64,000 bases of DNA from CANQBR01 sp964641395 (GCA_964641395.1 CAZXKQ010000004.1:1-64000), one strand, 5' to 3'; shown: positions 33,455 to 42,192, counted from the stretch's first letter. Translations and numbers: made by a program. The notes: generated by a model not told the origin, from the sequence alone.

Positions 33455-35740
33455 ATGTCACATTTACCAGCCATTATCAACGACCTAGCCCTCATACTCT
33501 TGGTGGCGGGCTTCACCACCCTGCTCTTTAAAAAGCTGAACCAGCCCCTGGTGCTAGGCTACATCGTGGCGGGCATCATCACCGGCCCCCACTTCTACCT
33601 CTTCCCCACCGTCATGGACAGCGCCAACATCCAGACCTGGTCCGACATCGGCATCATCTTCCTGATGTTCGCCCTAGGCCTGGAGTTTAGTTTCTACAAG
33701 CTGAAAAGCGTGGGCAGCGCCGCCTTCATCGCCACGGCGGTGGCGGTGGGAGGGATGTTCTGCCTAGGCGGCCTGGTGGGCCAGGCTCTGGGCTGGCAGG
33801 AGATGGACTGCCTCTTCTTAGGGGGCATGCTCTGCATGAGCTCCACCGCCATCGTGGTGAAGGCCTTCGCCGACTGCGGCATCAAGGTGGAGGGCTTCGC
33901 CCAGATCACCCTGGGCATGCTCATCGTGGAGGACATCGTAGGCATCGTGATGCTGGTGGTGCTGCCCACCCTGGCAGTGTCCGACAGCGGCTCTAATAAC
34001 CAGATCCTCTACAGCATCATGCGGCTGGTCTTCTTCTTGGTGCTGTTCTTCGTCAGCGGCATGTACCTCATCCCCACCCTCTTCAAGAGAGCCAAGGGGC
34101 TGCTGAACGATGAAAGCCTGCTGGTAGCCTCTCTAGGCCTCTGCCTCAGCATGGTGGTGCTGGTGAGCTACCTGGGCTTCTCCTCCGCCTTGGGGGCCTT
34201 CCTCATGGGCTCCCTCATCTCCGAAGCCCCTAATGCGGAGCGGATAGAGCACATCATCACCCCGGTGAAGGACCTCTTCGGCGCCGTCTTCTTCGTCTCC
34301 GTAGGCATGTTGGTGGATCCGGAGCTCCTCAGCCAGTACGCCCTGCCGGTGCTGGTGCTCACCATCGTGGTCATCGTGGGCCAGGTGGGCATGGCCATCC
34401 TGGGGGTGCTGGCCGCCGGCTTGGATCTGCACACCTCGGTGCGCTGCGGCTTCGCCCTCTGCCAGATCGGCGAGTTCTCCTTCATCCTGGCCAACACCGG
34501 CAGCAGCCAAGGCCTGACCAGCCCCTTCCTCTATCCCATCGTGGTAGCGGTGAGCGTCCTCACCACCTTCGCCACCCCCTACCTGATCCGCTCTGCTGAG
34601 CCGGCCTACGGCCTGCTGCGCCGCCACCTGCCGGCCAAGCTGCAAAGCCTGTTGGAGCGCTACACCGCCCGCATGGGGGAAGGAGGGGAAGACAGCGACT
34701 GGCGCAGCTTCTTGCAACAGTACAGCATCCGCATGCTGATCTACATCGTCCTCCTCACCGCCATCGCCGTGGGCGTGGAGCACTTCGTCCTGCCCCAGCT
34801 GGCAGCCATGGGCCTGCCCCACCCCCGCCTGCTGACGGCGGCGATAGGCTTTCTGGCCATGGCCCCCCTCCTCTGCGCCCTGCTGATCAACAGGGCGGGG
34901 GGCTCCGACCTCTTCACCCTGCTGTGGTTTAAGCGGCGGGCCAACCACCTGCCCCTCACCGTGCTGGTGCTGCTGCGCCTAGTGGTGGTGGGGGGCTTCC
35001 TCCACTTCTGCTTCCACACCCTGGCCGGCCTGCCTGTCTGGCTCACCCCGGCCGCCGTCGCCCTGGCCATCGCCGCCATACACTATAGCGACTTCCTCCT
35101 GCGCCAGTACCTGCGGATCGAAGCCCGCTTCCTAGTGAACCTAAACGAAAAGCACATGCGGGAACACCGGCAGGCGGTTGGCGAAGGGGCCGAACCCTGG
35201 TTCGACGAGGACATCCAGCTTCAGACCTACCTGCTGCCGGAAAGCTCCTCCCTGGCAGGGAGGCAGCTGTCGAAAATCAACTTCCGCAGCGAATACGCCT
35301 GTAACGTGCTGCAGATCACTACCGAGGAGGAGCCCGTCTACCTGCCTAGCGGCGACCAGACCCTGGAGGGAGGGAACCAGCTGCTGCTCATCGGCTCCGC
35401 CCCCCAGCTGCGAATCCTGGCCAACGCCAGCGCCCAGAAGCAGCTAGGCCTGGTGAAGCAGGGGGAGGCCCTCACTTTGAAGGACTTCCTGCTGGCCCAG
35501 CCTCAGAACGGCTTCGTCTGCGTGGCGGTGAAAATCGACAAAGCGTCCCCCCTCCTGGGCAAGTCCATGAAGGAGGCAGACCTGCGAGGCCGCTATCAGG
35601 GCATGGTCATCGGCCTGGAGCGGGGCGCCTACACCATCCACGACCCCCATGTCTCCCTGGTCTTCGAAAACGGCGACCTCCTCTGGCTGCTAGGACGGCA
35701 GAATCTGCTGACCAGCCTGGCCAAGGCCCACATCCTCTAA
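33455..35740 (+). CDS. CPA2-type cation:proton antiporter with RCK_C/TrkA-C domains
   Basis: 761 aa. First about 390 residues form the KefB-like exchanger (LVLGYIVAGIITGPH, DIGIIFLMFALGLEFSF, MSSTAIVVKAFAD, FGAVFFVSVGMLVDPE, GFALCQIGEFSFILA). Further membrane helices occupy about 430-550. The cytoplasmic C-terminus carries two TrkA-C-like repeats (around LAGRQLSKINFRSEY and LLGKSMKEADLRGRY), which normally bind a nucleotide or ligand to gate transport. ATG 33455 after GGAGG is chosen over a TTG that lies upstream of that site. Isolated plus-strand gene convergent with pilT. Confidence 0.9.
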   Translation: MSHLPAIINDLALILLVAGFTTLLFKKLNQPLVLGYIVAGIITGPHFYLFPTVMDSANIQTWSDIGIIFLMFALGLEFSFYKLKSVGSAAFIATAVAVGGMFCLGGLVGQALGWQEMDCLFLGGMLCMSSTAIVVKAFADCGIKVEGFAQITLGMLIVEDIVGIVMLVVLPTLAVSDSGSNNQILYSIMRLVFFLVLFFVSGMYLIPTLFKRAKGLLNDESLLVASLGLCLSMVVLVSYLGFSSALGAFLMGSLISEAPNAERIEHIITPVKDLFGAVFFVSVGMLVDPELLSQYALPVLVLTIVVIVGQVGMAILGVLAAGLDLHTSVRCGFALCQIGEFSFILANTGSSQGLTSPFLYPIVVAVSVLTTFATPYLIRSAEPAYGLLRRHLPAKLQSLLERYTARMGEGGEDSDWRSFLQQYSIRMLIYIVLLTAIAVGVEHFVLPQLAAMGLPHPRLLTAAIGFLAMAPLLCALLINRAGGSDLFTLLWFKRRANHLPLTVLVLLRLVVVGGFLHFCFHTLAGLPVWLTPAAVALAIAAIHYSDFLLRQYLRIEARFLVNLNEKHMREHRQAVGEGAEPWFDEDIQLQTYLLPESSSLAGRQLSKINFRSEYACNVLQITTEEEPVYLPSGDQTLEGGNQLLLIGSAPQLRILANASAQKQLGLVKQGEALTLKDFLLAQPQNGFVCVAVKIDKASPLLGKSMKEADLRGRYQGMVIGLERGAYTIHDPHVSLVFENGDLLWLLGRQNLLTSLAKAHIL

Positions 35741-35760
35741 GAAGCTCCTCCCAGCCCCCT

Positions 35761-36756
35761 CTACTCTATCAAACCCTGCAAGCGCAGTTTTTCTAAGGCA
35801 GCCGCCATGGTCAGCATACCGTAGCGGCTGCCTGTTTCTAGGTAGCTGTGGATCTGGTGCAGCTGGCCCTGGCGGATCAGGTGGCGGAGGGCCGGGGTGG
35901 CGGCCAGCACTTCGAAGGCGGCCACCCTGCTGCGGCCCTCCTTGGTCATCAGCAAGCGCTGGCTGAGCACACCCACCAGGGCGGCGGCCAACTGGGCGGC
36001 CAGCCCTGCCTGCTCCGGCAGAGCGTCCAAAATCCGGCTGAGGGCCTCTACCGAGGAGGAAGCGTGGATGGTGGCCAGGCAGAGGTGGCCGGTCTCTGCC
36101 GCCTGCAGGGTGATGGCCATGGCCTCCCTCTCCCGCAGCTCCCCTATGAGCAAGACGTCAGGATCCTGTCGCAGGGCGGAGCGAAGGCCGGTGGCGAAGC
36201 TGGCAGTGTCCCGGCCTATCTCCCGCTGGGCGATGAGGGCCTTGGCCCCCTGGTAGCGGTACTCGATAGGATCCTCCAAGGTGATGATGTGGCAGGCCCG
36301 TTCCCGGTTCAGCTTTTCCACCAGGGCTGCCTGGGTGGTGCTTTTGCCGCTGCCGGTGGGGCCGGCCACTAGGATCAGCCCCCTAGGCACCTGGGTCCAG
36401 GCCGCGGCAGCGGCCGGCAGGCCCAGCTCCTGCCAGCTGGGAGGGCTGGAGGGCAGCAGCCGCAGGGCCAAGGTCCAGCTGCCCTGTTGGCGGAAGGCGT
36501 TGCCCCGTACCAAGAGCCGCCTCTCCCCCAGGTCCAGGCTGAAGGCGAAGTCCCTTTCCTGCTCCCCTGCCCCCTGCCAGTCGGATCCTAACAGCTCCCG
36601 GCAGGCGGCTGCCAGCTCCGTGGAGCCGTAGGCCCCCGCCTGAGGCAGGGGTTGCAGAAGGCCGTTGCGCCGCAGATAAGGGGGCTGGCCCAGGCTTAGG
36701 TGGAGGTCTGAAGCCCCTAGGCGCCAGGCCTCAGCTAATAGTGCTTTAACAGTCAT
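35761..36756 (-). CDS. pilT: Type IV pilus retraction ATPase PilT
   Basis: 331 aa hexameric ATPase. N-terminal GASDLHLSLGQPPYLR, Walker A GPTGSGKSTT, Asp box ITLEDPIEY, Walker B RQDPDVLLIGELR, His box TGHLCLATIHA, and the AIRNLIRE-like retraction motif as ALRHLIRQGQ. No other pilus gene is in the window. A promoter and then a terminator-like hairpin lie between yajQ and this gene. Confidence 0.93.
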   Translation of the reverse strand: MTVKALLAEAWRLGASDLHLSLGQPPYLRRNGLLQPLPQAGAYGSTELAAACRELLGSDWQGAGEQERDFAFSLDLGERRLLVRGNAFRQQGSWTLALRLLPSSPPSWQELGLPAAAAAWTQVPRGLILVAGPTGSGKSTTQAALVEKLNRERACHIITLEDPIEYRYQGAKALIAQREIGRDTASFATGLRSALRQDPDVLLIGELREREAMAITLQAAETGHLCLATIHASSSVEALSRILDALPEQAGLAAQLAAALVGVLSQRLLMTKEGRSRVAAFEVLAATPALRHLIRQGQLHQIHSYLETGSRYGMLTMAAALEKLRLQGLIE

Positions 36757-36784
36757 CTCGTCCTCCCCTCTCCCCTTAGCGGGG

Positions 36785-36821
36785 TAAAAAAAGGCAGGGG
36801 CAACCGTGGTTACTCCTGCCT
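36785..36821 (-). terminator. Terminator hairpin between yajQ and pilT
   Basis: AGGCAGG/CCTGCCT arms followed by seven U on the minus strand. It lies after the pilT promoter candidate and 28 bases before the pilT start, so it either ends yajQ transcripts or attenuates pilT. Confidence 0.75.
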
Positions 36822-36885
36822 AAAAAGCTGAACTACTATCTTAACTTGCCGCTCCGTCCCGTAAAGCTGGGGACCGCCTATCCCT

Positions 36886-36914
36886 ATTATAGCCTAGGAG
36901 GGCGGCCCTGGCAA
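36886..36914 (-). promoter_or_regulatory. Candidate pilT promoter
   Basis: TTGCCA, 17 bases, TATAAT on the minus strand. Predicted leader of about 120 bases contains the hairpin at 36785-36821 and a smaller GTCCC/GGGAC hairpin. Confidence 0.7.
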
Positions 36915-36941
36915 GGGCTTCTTCCTTCCCAGACCTGGCGG

Positions 36942-37433
36942 TTAGCGGAGGTTGATGAACTGGAGATCGATGCCGTAGTCCTCCTCCTTCAGCTTTTTGA
37001 TCACCGCCTGGAGATCGTCCTTCTTGGCACCGCTGACCCGCACCTGGTCGTCCTGAATCTGGGCGGTGACCTTCAGCTTGAGGCTCTTGATGGTGGCGAT
37101 TATGCTCTTGGCCTTCTCCTTGTCGATGCCCTGCTGGATGACCACCGTCTGCCGCACCGTAGCCTTGGCTGCCGGCTCCACCCGGCCGGGCTGCAGGCAG
37201 CGGAGGGGCACCCCCCGCTTGGCCAGCCGGATCCGCAACATGGTGAGGATGGCCTCTAGCTTGTACTCATCCTCTGCCGTCAACTTAAGGCAGCCCTCCT
37301 CCAAACTGAGGGAGGCGCTGCTGCCGCGAAAGTCGTAGCGCTGGCCCACTTCCTTCCGCACCTGGTTCACCGCATTGGCCATTTCCTGGTAATCCACCTG
37401 GGATACTACGTCAAAAGAGCTGTCCTTAGCCAT
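36942..37433 (-). CDS. yajQ: YajQ family nucleotide-binding protein
   Basis: 163 aa. SSFDVVSQVDYQEMANAVNQ, RYDFRGSSASL and the C-terminal VRVSGAKKDDLQAVI match the family; YajQ members bind nucleotides, and some (XC_3703) bind c-di-GMP. It lies next to pilT, a c-di-GMP-linked function in other bacteria, but no direct evidence of binding is visible. Confidence 0.95.
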   Translation of the reverse strand: MAKDSSFDVVSQVDYQEMANAVNQVRKEVGQRYDFRGSSASLSLEEGCLKLTAEDEYKLEAILTMLRIRLAKRGVPLRCLQPGRVEPAAKATVRQTVVIQQGIDKEKAKSIIATIKSLKLKVTAQIQDDQVRVSGAKKDDLQAVIKKLKEEDYGIDLQFINLR

Positions 37434-37490
37434 CTTACCCTCCCGCTCCTTACACTGGTAAATGCCTTTCCACAGCAGTGGCTGTCTTAG

Positions 37491-37931
37491 TCAGGGGCCC
37501 GCCTTTCCCTTCCCTTCTGCCGCCTGGTGCAGGGTCATCAGCTTCTTGTTCACCTTACCCATGTAGCTGTGCTCATCCTGGAGTTCCTGGGCCAGGCGGA
37601 TGGCCGTCCAATGGGCATTGGTAGGGGTGGCCATGGCCTTTAGGTCCACCCGCCCCAGCCGGCCCCGCTTAATGGCGGCTAAGAGGCGATCCAGCCCCTG
37701 CCGGTCAAAACCTACTAGGTAGATGAATTCCGCCTGGGGCAGGGGTGGCAGCTCCACCCCCGACTCTGCCTCCCAGCGGGCGTAGCCTGGCAGCCCTGCC
37801 AGGTAGCCCAGCTTTTGGGCAAAGTCCTCCGGCTCCACCAACCGCACCTGGGCCTTGGCCACTAAGCCGGCCAGGCGGAGGGCGGCCAGCCGCTCGCCGG
37901 CGAAATTAAAGGCTAGGATGAAACGCAGCAT
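37491..37931 (-). CDS. DUF3783 protein
   Basis: 146 aa. Begins MLRFILAFNFAGERLAALR and ends with the pattern KAMATPTNAHW-x8-ELQDEHSYM, which fits DUF3783, a family of unknown role. The open frame continues to 38132 but ATG 37931 has GGGAGG 6 bases upstream and the promoter lies immediately before it, so the extension is not expressed. 57 bases separate it from yajQ; probably one transcript. Confidence 0.8.
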   Translation of the reverse strand: MLRFILAFNFAGERLAALRLAGLVAKAQVRLVEPEDFAQKLGYLAGLPGYARWEAESGVELPPLPQAEFIYLVGFDRQGLDRLLAAIKRGRLGRVDLKAMATPTNAHWTAIRLAQELQDEHSYMGKVNKKLMTLHQAAEGKGKAGP

Positions 37932-37953
37932 GAGAAACCTCCCCGTTTTTCTT

Positions 37954-37983
37954 ATTATACCATGGCGGCAGGGGCTGGGGCAA
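37954..37983 (-). promoter_or_regulatory. Promoter of the DUF3783-yajQ transcript
   Basis: TTGCCC, 18 bases, TATAAT on the minus strand, back to back with the rqcH promoter. Confidence 0.7.
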
Positions 37984-38001
37984 ACCCTTTTCTCCCCTGC
38001 C

Positions 38002-38030
38002 TTGCCAGGGCCTAGGCCGAATGTTATAAT
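38002..38030 (+). promoter_or_regulatory. rqcH promoter
   Basis: TTGCCA, exactly 17 bases, TATAAT on the plus strand; start codon 32 bases downstream. Confidence 0.8.
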
Positions 38031-38061
38031 GAAGAGGCTATGACTGTACCTGGAGGCTGTT

Positions 38062-39807
38062 ATGAACCTAGAAGGACTGACCCTCAGCTGTATCCGCAAA
38101 GAACTGGCCCCCCAGCTCCTAGGGGGCCGCATTGTGAAGGTTTACCAAGGGGAGCACAGCCTCTGCCTCTATGTGAAGAAGGGGGACGCCACCCTCTACC
38201 TCACCTGTGACCTAGGCCAAGGAGGGCCCAGCCTCTACCTAGCACCCCAGCCCATAGCTAATCCCGCCGCTCCCCCAGCCTTCTGCATGCTGCTGCGCAA
38301 GCACCTGGAGGAGGCCCGCATCATCGACCTGCGCCAGGAGGGGCTGGAGCGCTGCCTCTGCCTGGAAACCGCCTCCCTAGGCCAGGGAGGCAGGCTTTAC
38401 AGCCAGGAGCTCCTCTTCGAGCTCACAGGGAAGAATGCCAACATCATCCTCTGCGCCGAAGGCCGGATCAAGGACTGCCTGCGCCACATCGGCCCCAGCC
38501 AGAGCAGCTATCGGCAGCTGCTGCCCAACCTGCCCTACCTGCCTCCGCCGCCCCAAGACGGCCTTGCCGTGGACAGGGCCCGGCCCGAGGCCGTCCTGGA
38601 TCGTATGCAGGGACAGCTAGCGGCCAAGGGAGCCCTGGCCGCCCTCATAGCCGCCACCTGCGGCATCGGCCGGGCCACCGCTGGAGAACTGCTGCTCCGC
38701 TCCTCCCTGGATCCCAAGGCGGCCAGCCTGACGGAGGCCCAGGCCGCCGCCCTGCTGGCCGCTCTGGCAGAGCTACAGGGCCTGGCCGCCAGCCAGCAGC
38801 CCTCCTTCTACGCTGTAAAGAGCCGGGACGGGCGGGTGAAGACCCTCCTGCTGCTGTCCCCGCAGCAGCTGGCCCCGGGAGAGGGGTGGGAAGTTTTTAG
38901 CAGCGGCAATCAGGCCCTGGTCTACGCTGCCAGCCTCACCCCCCTGGCCCCGCCTCGCCAGGCGGAGCTGGCCGGCCTAGTGGCCAACGAGCTCCAGCGG
39001 TTGAGCCGCAAGCTGCAAGCCCTGGAGGGGGATCTGGCCCAGGCCAACAACGCAGAAACTGAACGGCAACTGGCAGACACCTTGCTGGCCAACCTCTATC
39101 AGCTGCCGAAGGGGGCGGCCTCTGTGACCCTGGCCAACATCTACGACGGCCAGCCGGTGACCATAGCCCTCTCCCCCAGCCTCAGCGGCAACGCCAATGC
39201 CCAGGCTTACTATAAGCGCTACACTAAGTACAAGCGGGCCCAACTGGAGCTGGCCCAGCAGCTGGCGGCCGCCCGGCAGCGCCTCAGCTACCTGGAGAGC
39301 GTCGCCCTCTCCCTGGACACAGCGACCAGTGGGGCAGAGGTGGCAGAAATCGCCGCCGAACTGCAGGAGGCGGGCCTGCTGCAGCCTCCCAAGGCTGCCA
39401 AGCGCCGGCAGCCCCTCCAGGGGGCGGAGTCCCAGCCCCACCGCTTCTCCCTGGGACCGGACTGCACGATCTACGTAGGCAAGAACAACAAACAGAACGA
39501 CTACGTCACCTTCACTCTAGGCGGCCCCCGGGATCTGTGGTTCCACACCAAGGACATCCCCGGCAGCCATGTGCTATTGAAGTGCAGCCTGGCCCAGCCG
39601 CCGGCAGAGGCCGTGGCCGCCGCAGTGGAACTAGCCGCCTACTTCAGCAAGGCTAGGCAGGGCAGCCAGGTGCCGGTGGACTGCACCCTGCGCCGCTATG
39701 TGAAGAAGCCGGCCGGAGCACCCCCAGGCTTCGTCATCTTCACCAACCAGACCACCTACTACGTGACCCCTGACGAGGCTAAGCTGAAGGCCAAGTACGG
39801 GCTGTGA
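38062..39807 (+). CDS. rqcH: NFACT-family ribosome quality control factor (Rqc2 homologue)
   Basis: 581 aa, full length. NFACT-N with FCMLLRKHLEEARI, a central coiled-coil region (about 310-420), and the NFACT-R domain with DLWFHTKDIPGSHV and a PDEAKLKAKYGL tail. RqcH binds stalled 50S-peptidyl-tRNA and recruits tRNA-Ala to add alanine tails. The Asp-Arg pair essential in characterised members (GLDR) appears here as GLER, a conservative change. Monocistronic with its own promoter and terminator. Older annotations call such proteins fibronectin-binding. Confidence 0.93.
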   Translation: MNLEGLTLSCIRKELAPQLLGGRIVKVYQGEHSLCLYVKKGDATLYLTCDLGQGGPSLYLAPQPIANPAAPPAFCMLLRKHLEEARIIDLRQEGLERCLCLETASLGQGGRLYSQELLFELTGKNANIILCAEGRIKDCLRHIGPSQSSYRQLLPNLPYLPPPPQDGLAVDRARPEAVLDRMQGQLAAKGALAALIAATCGIGRATAGELLLRSSLDPKAASLTEAQAAALLAALAELQGLAASQQPSFYAVKSRDGRVKTLLLLSPQQLAPGEGWEVFSSGNQALVYAASLTPLAPPRQAELAGLVANELQRLSRKLQALEGDLAQANNAETERQLADTLLANLYQLPKGAASVTLANIYDGQPVTIALSPSLSGNANAQAYYKRYTKYKRAQLELAQQLAAARQRLSYLESVALSLDTATSGAEVAEIAAELQEAGLLQPPKAAKRRQPLQGAESQPHRFSLGPDCTIYVGKNNKQNDYVTFTLGGPRDLWFHTKDIPGSHVLLKCSLAQPPAEAVAAAVELAAYFSKARQGSQVPVDCTLRRYVKKPAGAPPGFVIFTNQTTYYVTPDEAKLKAKYGL

Positions 39808-39831
39808 GGGGGTGCGGTCTACTGACGGCAC

Positions 39832-39864
39832 AAGCGTTACGCTTAAGGCGTAGCGCTTTTTTGT
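39832..39864 (+). terminator. rqcH terminator
   Basis: AGCGTTACGC-TTAAG-GCGTAGCGCT hairpin (one U-G pair in plus-strand RNA) followed by TTTTTT, 24 bases after the stop. Confidence 0.85.
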
Positions 39865-39867
39865 TGC

Positions 39868-40056
39868 AGTGCCCTGTCATGGAGGGCACTACCACCTCAG
39901 AATCTCTCTCAGTTTTGACCACGGAAACGCTACTAGGTACCCGCCAATCTGTACAAGCTAGCTCTCCCTAGGTCTCTGTGTCGGGGAATACTGGTGCTTA
40001 GGGACTTCCTAGCCTGAACTGCTGAAGGTTGTGTCAAGAACTTTTAGCAATTTTTT
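39868..40056 (+). ncRNA. Candidate structured non-coding RNA, about 190 nt
   Basis: Lies in 320 gene-free bases between rqcH and the adenosyltransferase gene and ends in its own plus-strand terminator (GCTGAAGGTT/AACTTTTAGC at 40021-40048, then TTTTTT). Nested complementarity suggests a rod: 39911-39922 with 40031-40042, 39957-39961 with 40009-40013, and 39965-39970 with 39999-40004. An 8-bp hairpin stands at 39868-39890. The outer pairing and the terminator are mutually exclusive. Size and rod shape recall 6S RNA, but I cannot confirm it, and no good promoter was found. Confidence 0.35.
40021..40056 (+). terminator. Plus-strand terminator of the candidate RNA
   Basis: 10-bp stem with two G-U pairs, 8-base loop, then AA and six T. 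There is no plus-strand coding region between it and the preceding rqcH terminator. Confidence 0.6.
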
Positions 40057-40065
40057 CGCTATTAA

Positions 40066-40106
40066 AACAGCCGCCAGCCCAGGCCCTCTGCCTGGCGGCG
40101 GCTGTT
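40066..40106 (-). terminator. Terminator of the htpX-M42-ndk-pduO transcript
   Basis: Long GC-rich hairpin with AACAGCCGCC/GGCGGCTGTT outer arms and further inner pairing, followed by UUUUAAU on the minus strand, 22 bases after the stop. Confidence 0.75.
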
Positions 40107-40127
40107 GAGGAGCAGGGCTGTGGCAGC

Positions 40128-40652
40128 CTACTCCGTCACCTTCTCCCCTACCTCTACCTCCACCCGTGCCAGGATGAAGCAGAGGTCTGAAAGACGATTG
40201 ATGTAGATCAGGGCCTGTTGGTTCACCTCTTCCGTCTCTGCCAGCCGCAGCAGGCAGCGCTCCGCCCTCCTGGTCACCGTCCGGGCCAGATCCAGAGCGG
40301 CAGCCCCCAGGGTGTCGCCAGGGATGATGAAATGGGCCAAGGGCTCTAGCAGGGCGTCATAACGATCTATGGTGCCCTCGATGTTCCGCACATCGTTTTC
40401 CGTGATATAGGGGGTAGGATTGCCCAGGGAGGCCACATCGGCCATCAGCAGGGACAGCTTGTTCTGCAACATCAAGATGGTGCCCTTCACATCCTGCCTG
40501 GCCACCGTGGCCCTAGCCAGACCCAGGGCCGAGGTGATCTCGTCCACCTGGCCGTAGGCCTCCACCCGCAGGCACTGCTTCGGCACCCGCTGGCCGGTGA
40601 ACAGCCCTGTAGTGCCCTTGTCGCCGGTTCTAGTATAGACTGCAGCCTTCAT
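40128..40652 (-). CDS. PduO-type cob(I)alamin adenosyltransferase
   Basis: 174 aa. TRTGDKGTTGLFTGQRVPK binds ATP, RVEAYGQVDEITSALG, the TRRAERCLLRL helix and YINRLSDLCFILAR are the family signatures. Makes adenosylcobalamin. No cobalamin gene, cobalamin-dependent enzyme or cobalamin riboswitch is seen nearby. GAGGAGG 7 bases before the ATG. Confidence 0.95.
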   Translation of the reverse strand: MKAAVYTRTGDKGTTGLFTGQRVPKQCLRVEAYGQVDEITSALGLARATVARQDVKGTILMLQNKLSLLMADVASLGNPTPYITENDVRNIEGTIDRYDALLEPLAHFIIPGDTLGAAALDLARTVTRRAERCLLRLAETEEVNQQALIYINRLSDLCFILARVEVEVGEKVTE

Positions 40653-40664
40653 CTTTCTACCTCC

Positions 40665-41084
40665 TCAGTAGATCTCTTCCGGCCGGAAGAAGTTGGCTAT
40701 CTCCCTGGCGGCGCTCTCCGGGCTGTCGGAGCCGTGGACGATGTTCTCCCCTACGCTGAGGGCGTAGTCCCCTCTAATGGAGCCAGGCACCGCCTCCAAG
40801 GGATTGGTAGCCCCGTTCAGGGCCCGGCAGGCCTTGATGGCGTTCTCCCCCCGCACTACGGCAGCCACCAGGGGGGCGCTGGTGATGAAGGACACCAATT
40901 CGCCGAAGAACTTCTTCCCCTCGTGCTCCGCATAGTGGTACTTAGCCTGGGCCTCGCTGACCTTCACCAGCTTCAGGGCCACTATCTTCAGGCCCCGGTG
41001 CTCGAAGCGGCAGAGGATGTCGCCGATCAGGTTCTTAGCCACTCCGTCGGGCTTCACTAGGATCAGGGTTTGTTCAATAGCCAT
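40665..41084 (-). CDS. ndk: Nucleoside diphosphate kinase
   Basis: 139 aa. TLILVKPDGVAKN, the substrate loop with ATNPLEAVPGSIRGDYA, and the catalytic His in NIVHGSDSPESA. ATG 41084 lies 8 bases after AAGGAG; an ATG two codons earlier is too close. Confidence 0.96.
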   Translation of the reverse strand: MAIEQTLILVKPDGVAKNLIGDILCRFEHRGLKIVALKLVKVSEAQAKYHYAEHEGKKFFGELVSFITSAPLVAAVVRGENAIKACRALNGATNPLEAVPGSIRGDYALSVGENIVHGSDSPESAAREIANFFRPEEIY

Positions 41085-41115
41085 GCTCATCTCTCCTTGT
41101 CAGTAAAATACCGCC

Positions 41116-42192
41116 TTATTCTTGCAGCAGCCGCTGGTAGCAGGGCCCGTCCAGCCGGCGCAGCAGGGCGCTGAGCAGCTTCACCGCGCCGAAGTAATCG
41201 TCACTGTGGATTACCGACTGGTGGCTGTGGATGTAGCGGGTGGGAATGCTGAAGGTGAGGGTGAGGACGCCGCTGTTGGCCAGGGAGATGCGGCCTCCGT
41301 CAGTGCCTCCTCGCTCCGAAACGCTGAACTGGATGGGCACCTTCTCCTCCTCCGCCACCTGGATGGCCAGATCCCGCAGGGCGGTGTTAGGGATCATGCT
41401 GGCATCGTAGACAGTGATGGCCACTCCCTTGCCGATGACCGCCGGCGCTACCTCTGCCGCCACTCCCGGGGTGCCTCCTGCCACACAGGTGTCCAGTACC
41501 AGGGCGATGTCCGGAGCCAATAGGGAGGCACTGGTCTGAGCCCCCCGCAGCCCCACTTCCTCCTGGACCGTGGCCACGCCGTAGACGGTGTTAGGGGTCT
41601 TGTCCTGGGCGGCGGCCTCCAGCACGTCGGCCATCACCGCACAGCCTACCCGGTTGTCAAAGGCCTTGCCCGCCAGCACCTTGCCCCTGCCAAGGGCCAC
41701 GGCCTGAACCGCCGGGGTGGCGGGACAGCCTACGTAAACCCCTAGTTCCAGAGCCTCCTCCTGGCTGGACGCTCCCACGTCTATGTACATATCCTGCAAC
41801 TTGACCACCTTGTCCCGTTCTTCCGGGGTCAGGATGTGGGGCGGCTTGGAGCCGATGACCCCTAGCAGATCCCCCTTTTTGCCGTGGACTACCACCCGCT
41901 GGCTCAGCATTACCTGCTCCCACCAGCCTCCTAGGCAGGCGAAGCGCAGGAAGCCCTCTGCCGTGATGTGCTTCACCAAGAAGCCCACCTCGTCCATGTG
42001 GCTGGCCAGCATCACCCTGGGCTGGCCCTCTTCCCCGGCCTTGCAGAAGATGGCGCTGCCTAATTTATCGTAAGTCACTGGGAAGGCCGCCAGCCTCTCC
42101 CGCAACACCTGCTTCACCGGCCCTTCAAAGCCGCTAGGGCCGCAGGCATCGGCCAGACGTAGCAGCCAGGCTATCCTCTCCTTCTTCTTCAT
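41116..42192 (-). CDS. M42 family aminopeptidase/endoglucanase-type metallopeptidase
   Basis: 358 aa di-metal enzyme. Metal and catalytic residues in LASHMDEVGFLVKH, GKAFDNRVGCAV, TVQEEVGLRGA, ALVLDT and SERGGTDGG with a late His in TRYIHSHQSV. Such TET-type aminopeptidases trim short peptides in the cytoplasm. 9 bases from htpX in the same transcript. Confidence 0.93.
   Translation of the reverse strand: MKKKERIAWLLRLADACGPSGFEGPVKQVLRERLAAFPVTYDKLGSAIFCKAGEEGQPRVMLASHMDEVGFLVKHITAEGFLRFACLGGWWEQVMLSQRVVVHGKKGDLLGVIGSKPPHILTPEERDKVVKLQDMYIDVGASSQEEALELGVYVGCPATPAVQAVALGRGKVLAGKAFDNRVGCAVMADVLEAAAQDKTPNTVYGVATVQEEVGLRGAQTSASLLAPDIALVLDTCVAGGTPGVAAEVAPAVIGKGVAITVYDASMIPNTALRDLAIQVAEEEKVPIQFSVSERGGTDGGRISLANSGVLTLTFSIPTRYIHSHQSVIHSDDYFGAVKLLSALLRRLDGPCYQRLLQE

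Noticed and set aside
36757..36885. c-di-GMP-I (GEMM) riboswitch before pilT
   Set aside because: A pilT leader invites this idea, but the conserved GEMM sequence blocks are not present.
40128..40652. Cobalamin riboswitch controlling the adenosyltransferase
   Set aside because: The gene is internal to an operon (13 bases after ndk); the nearby non-coding region lies downstream of it, not upstream.
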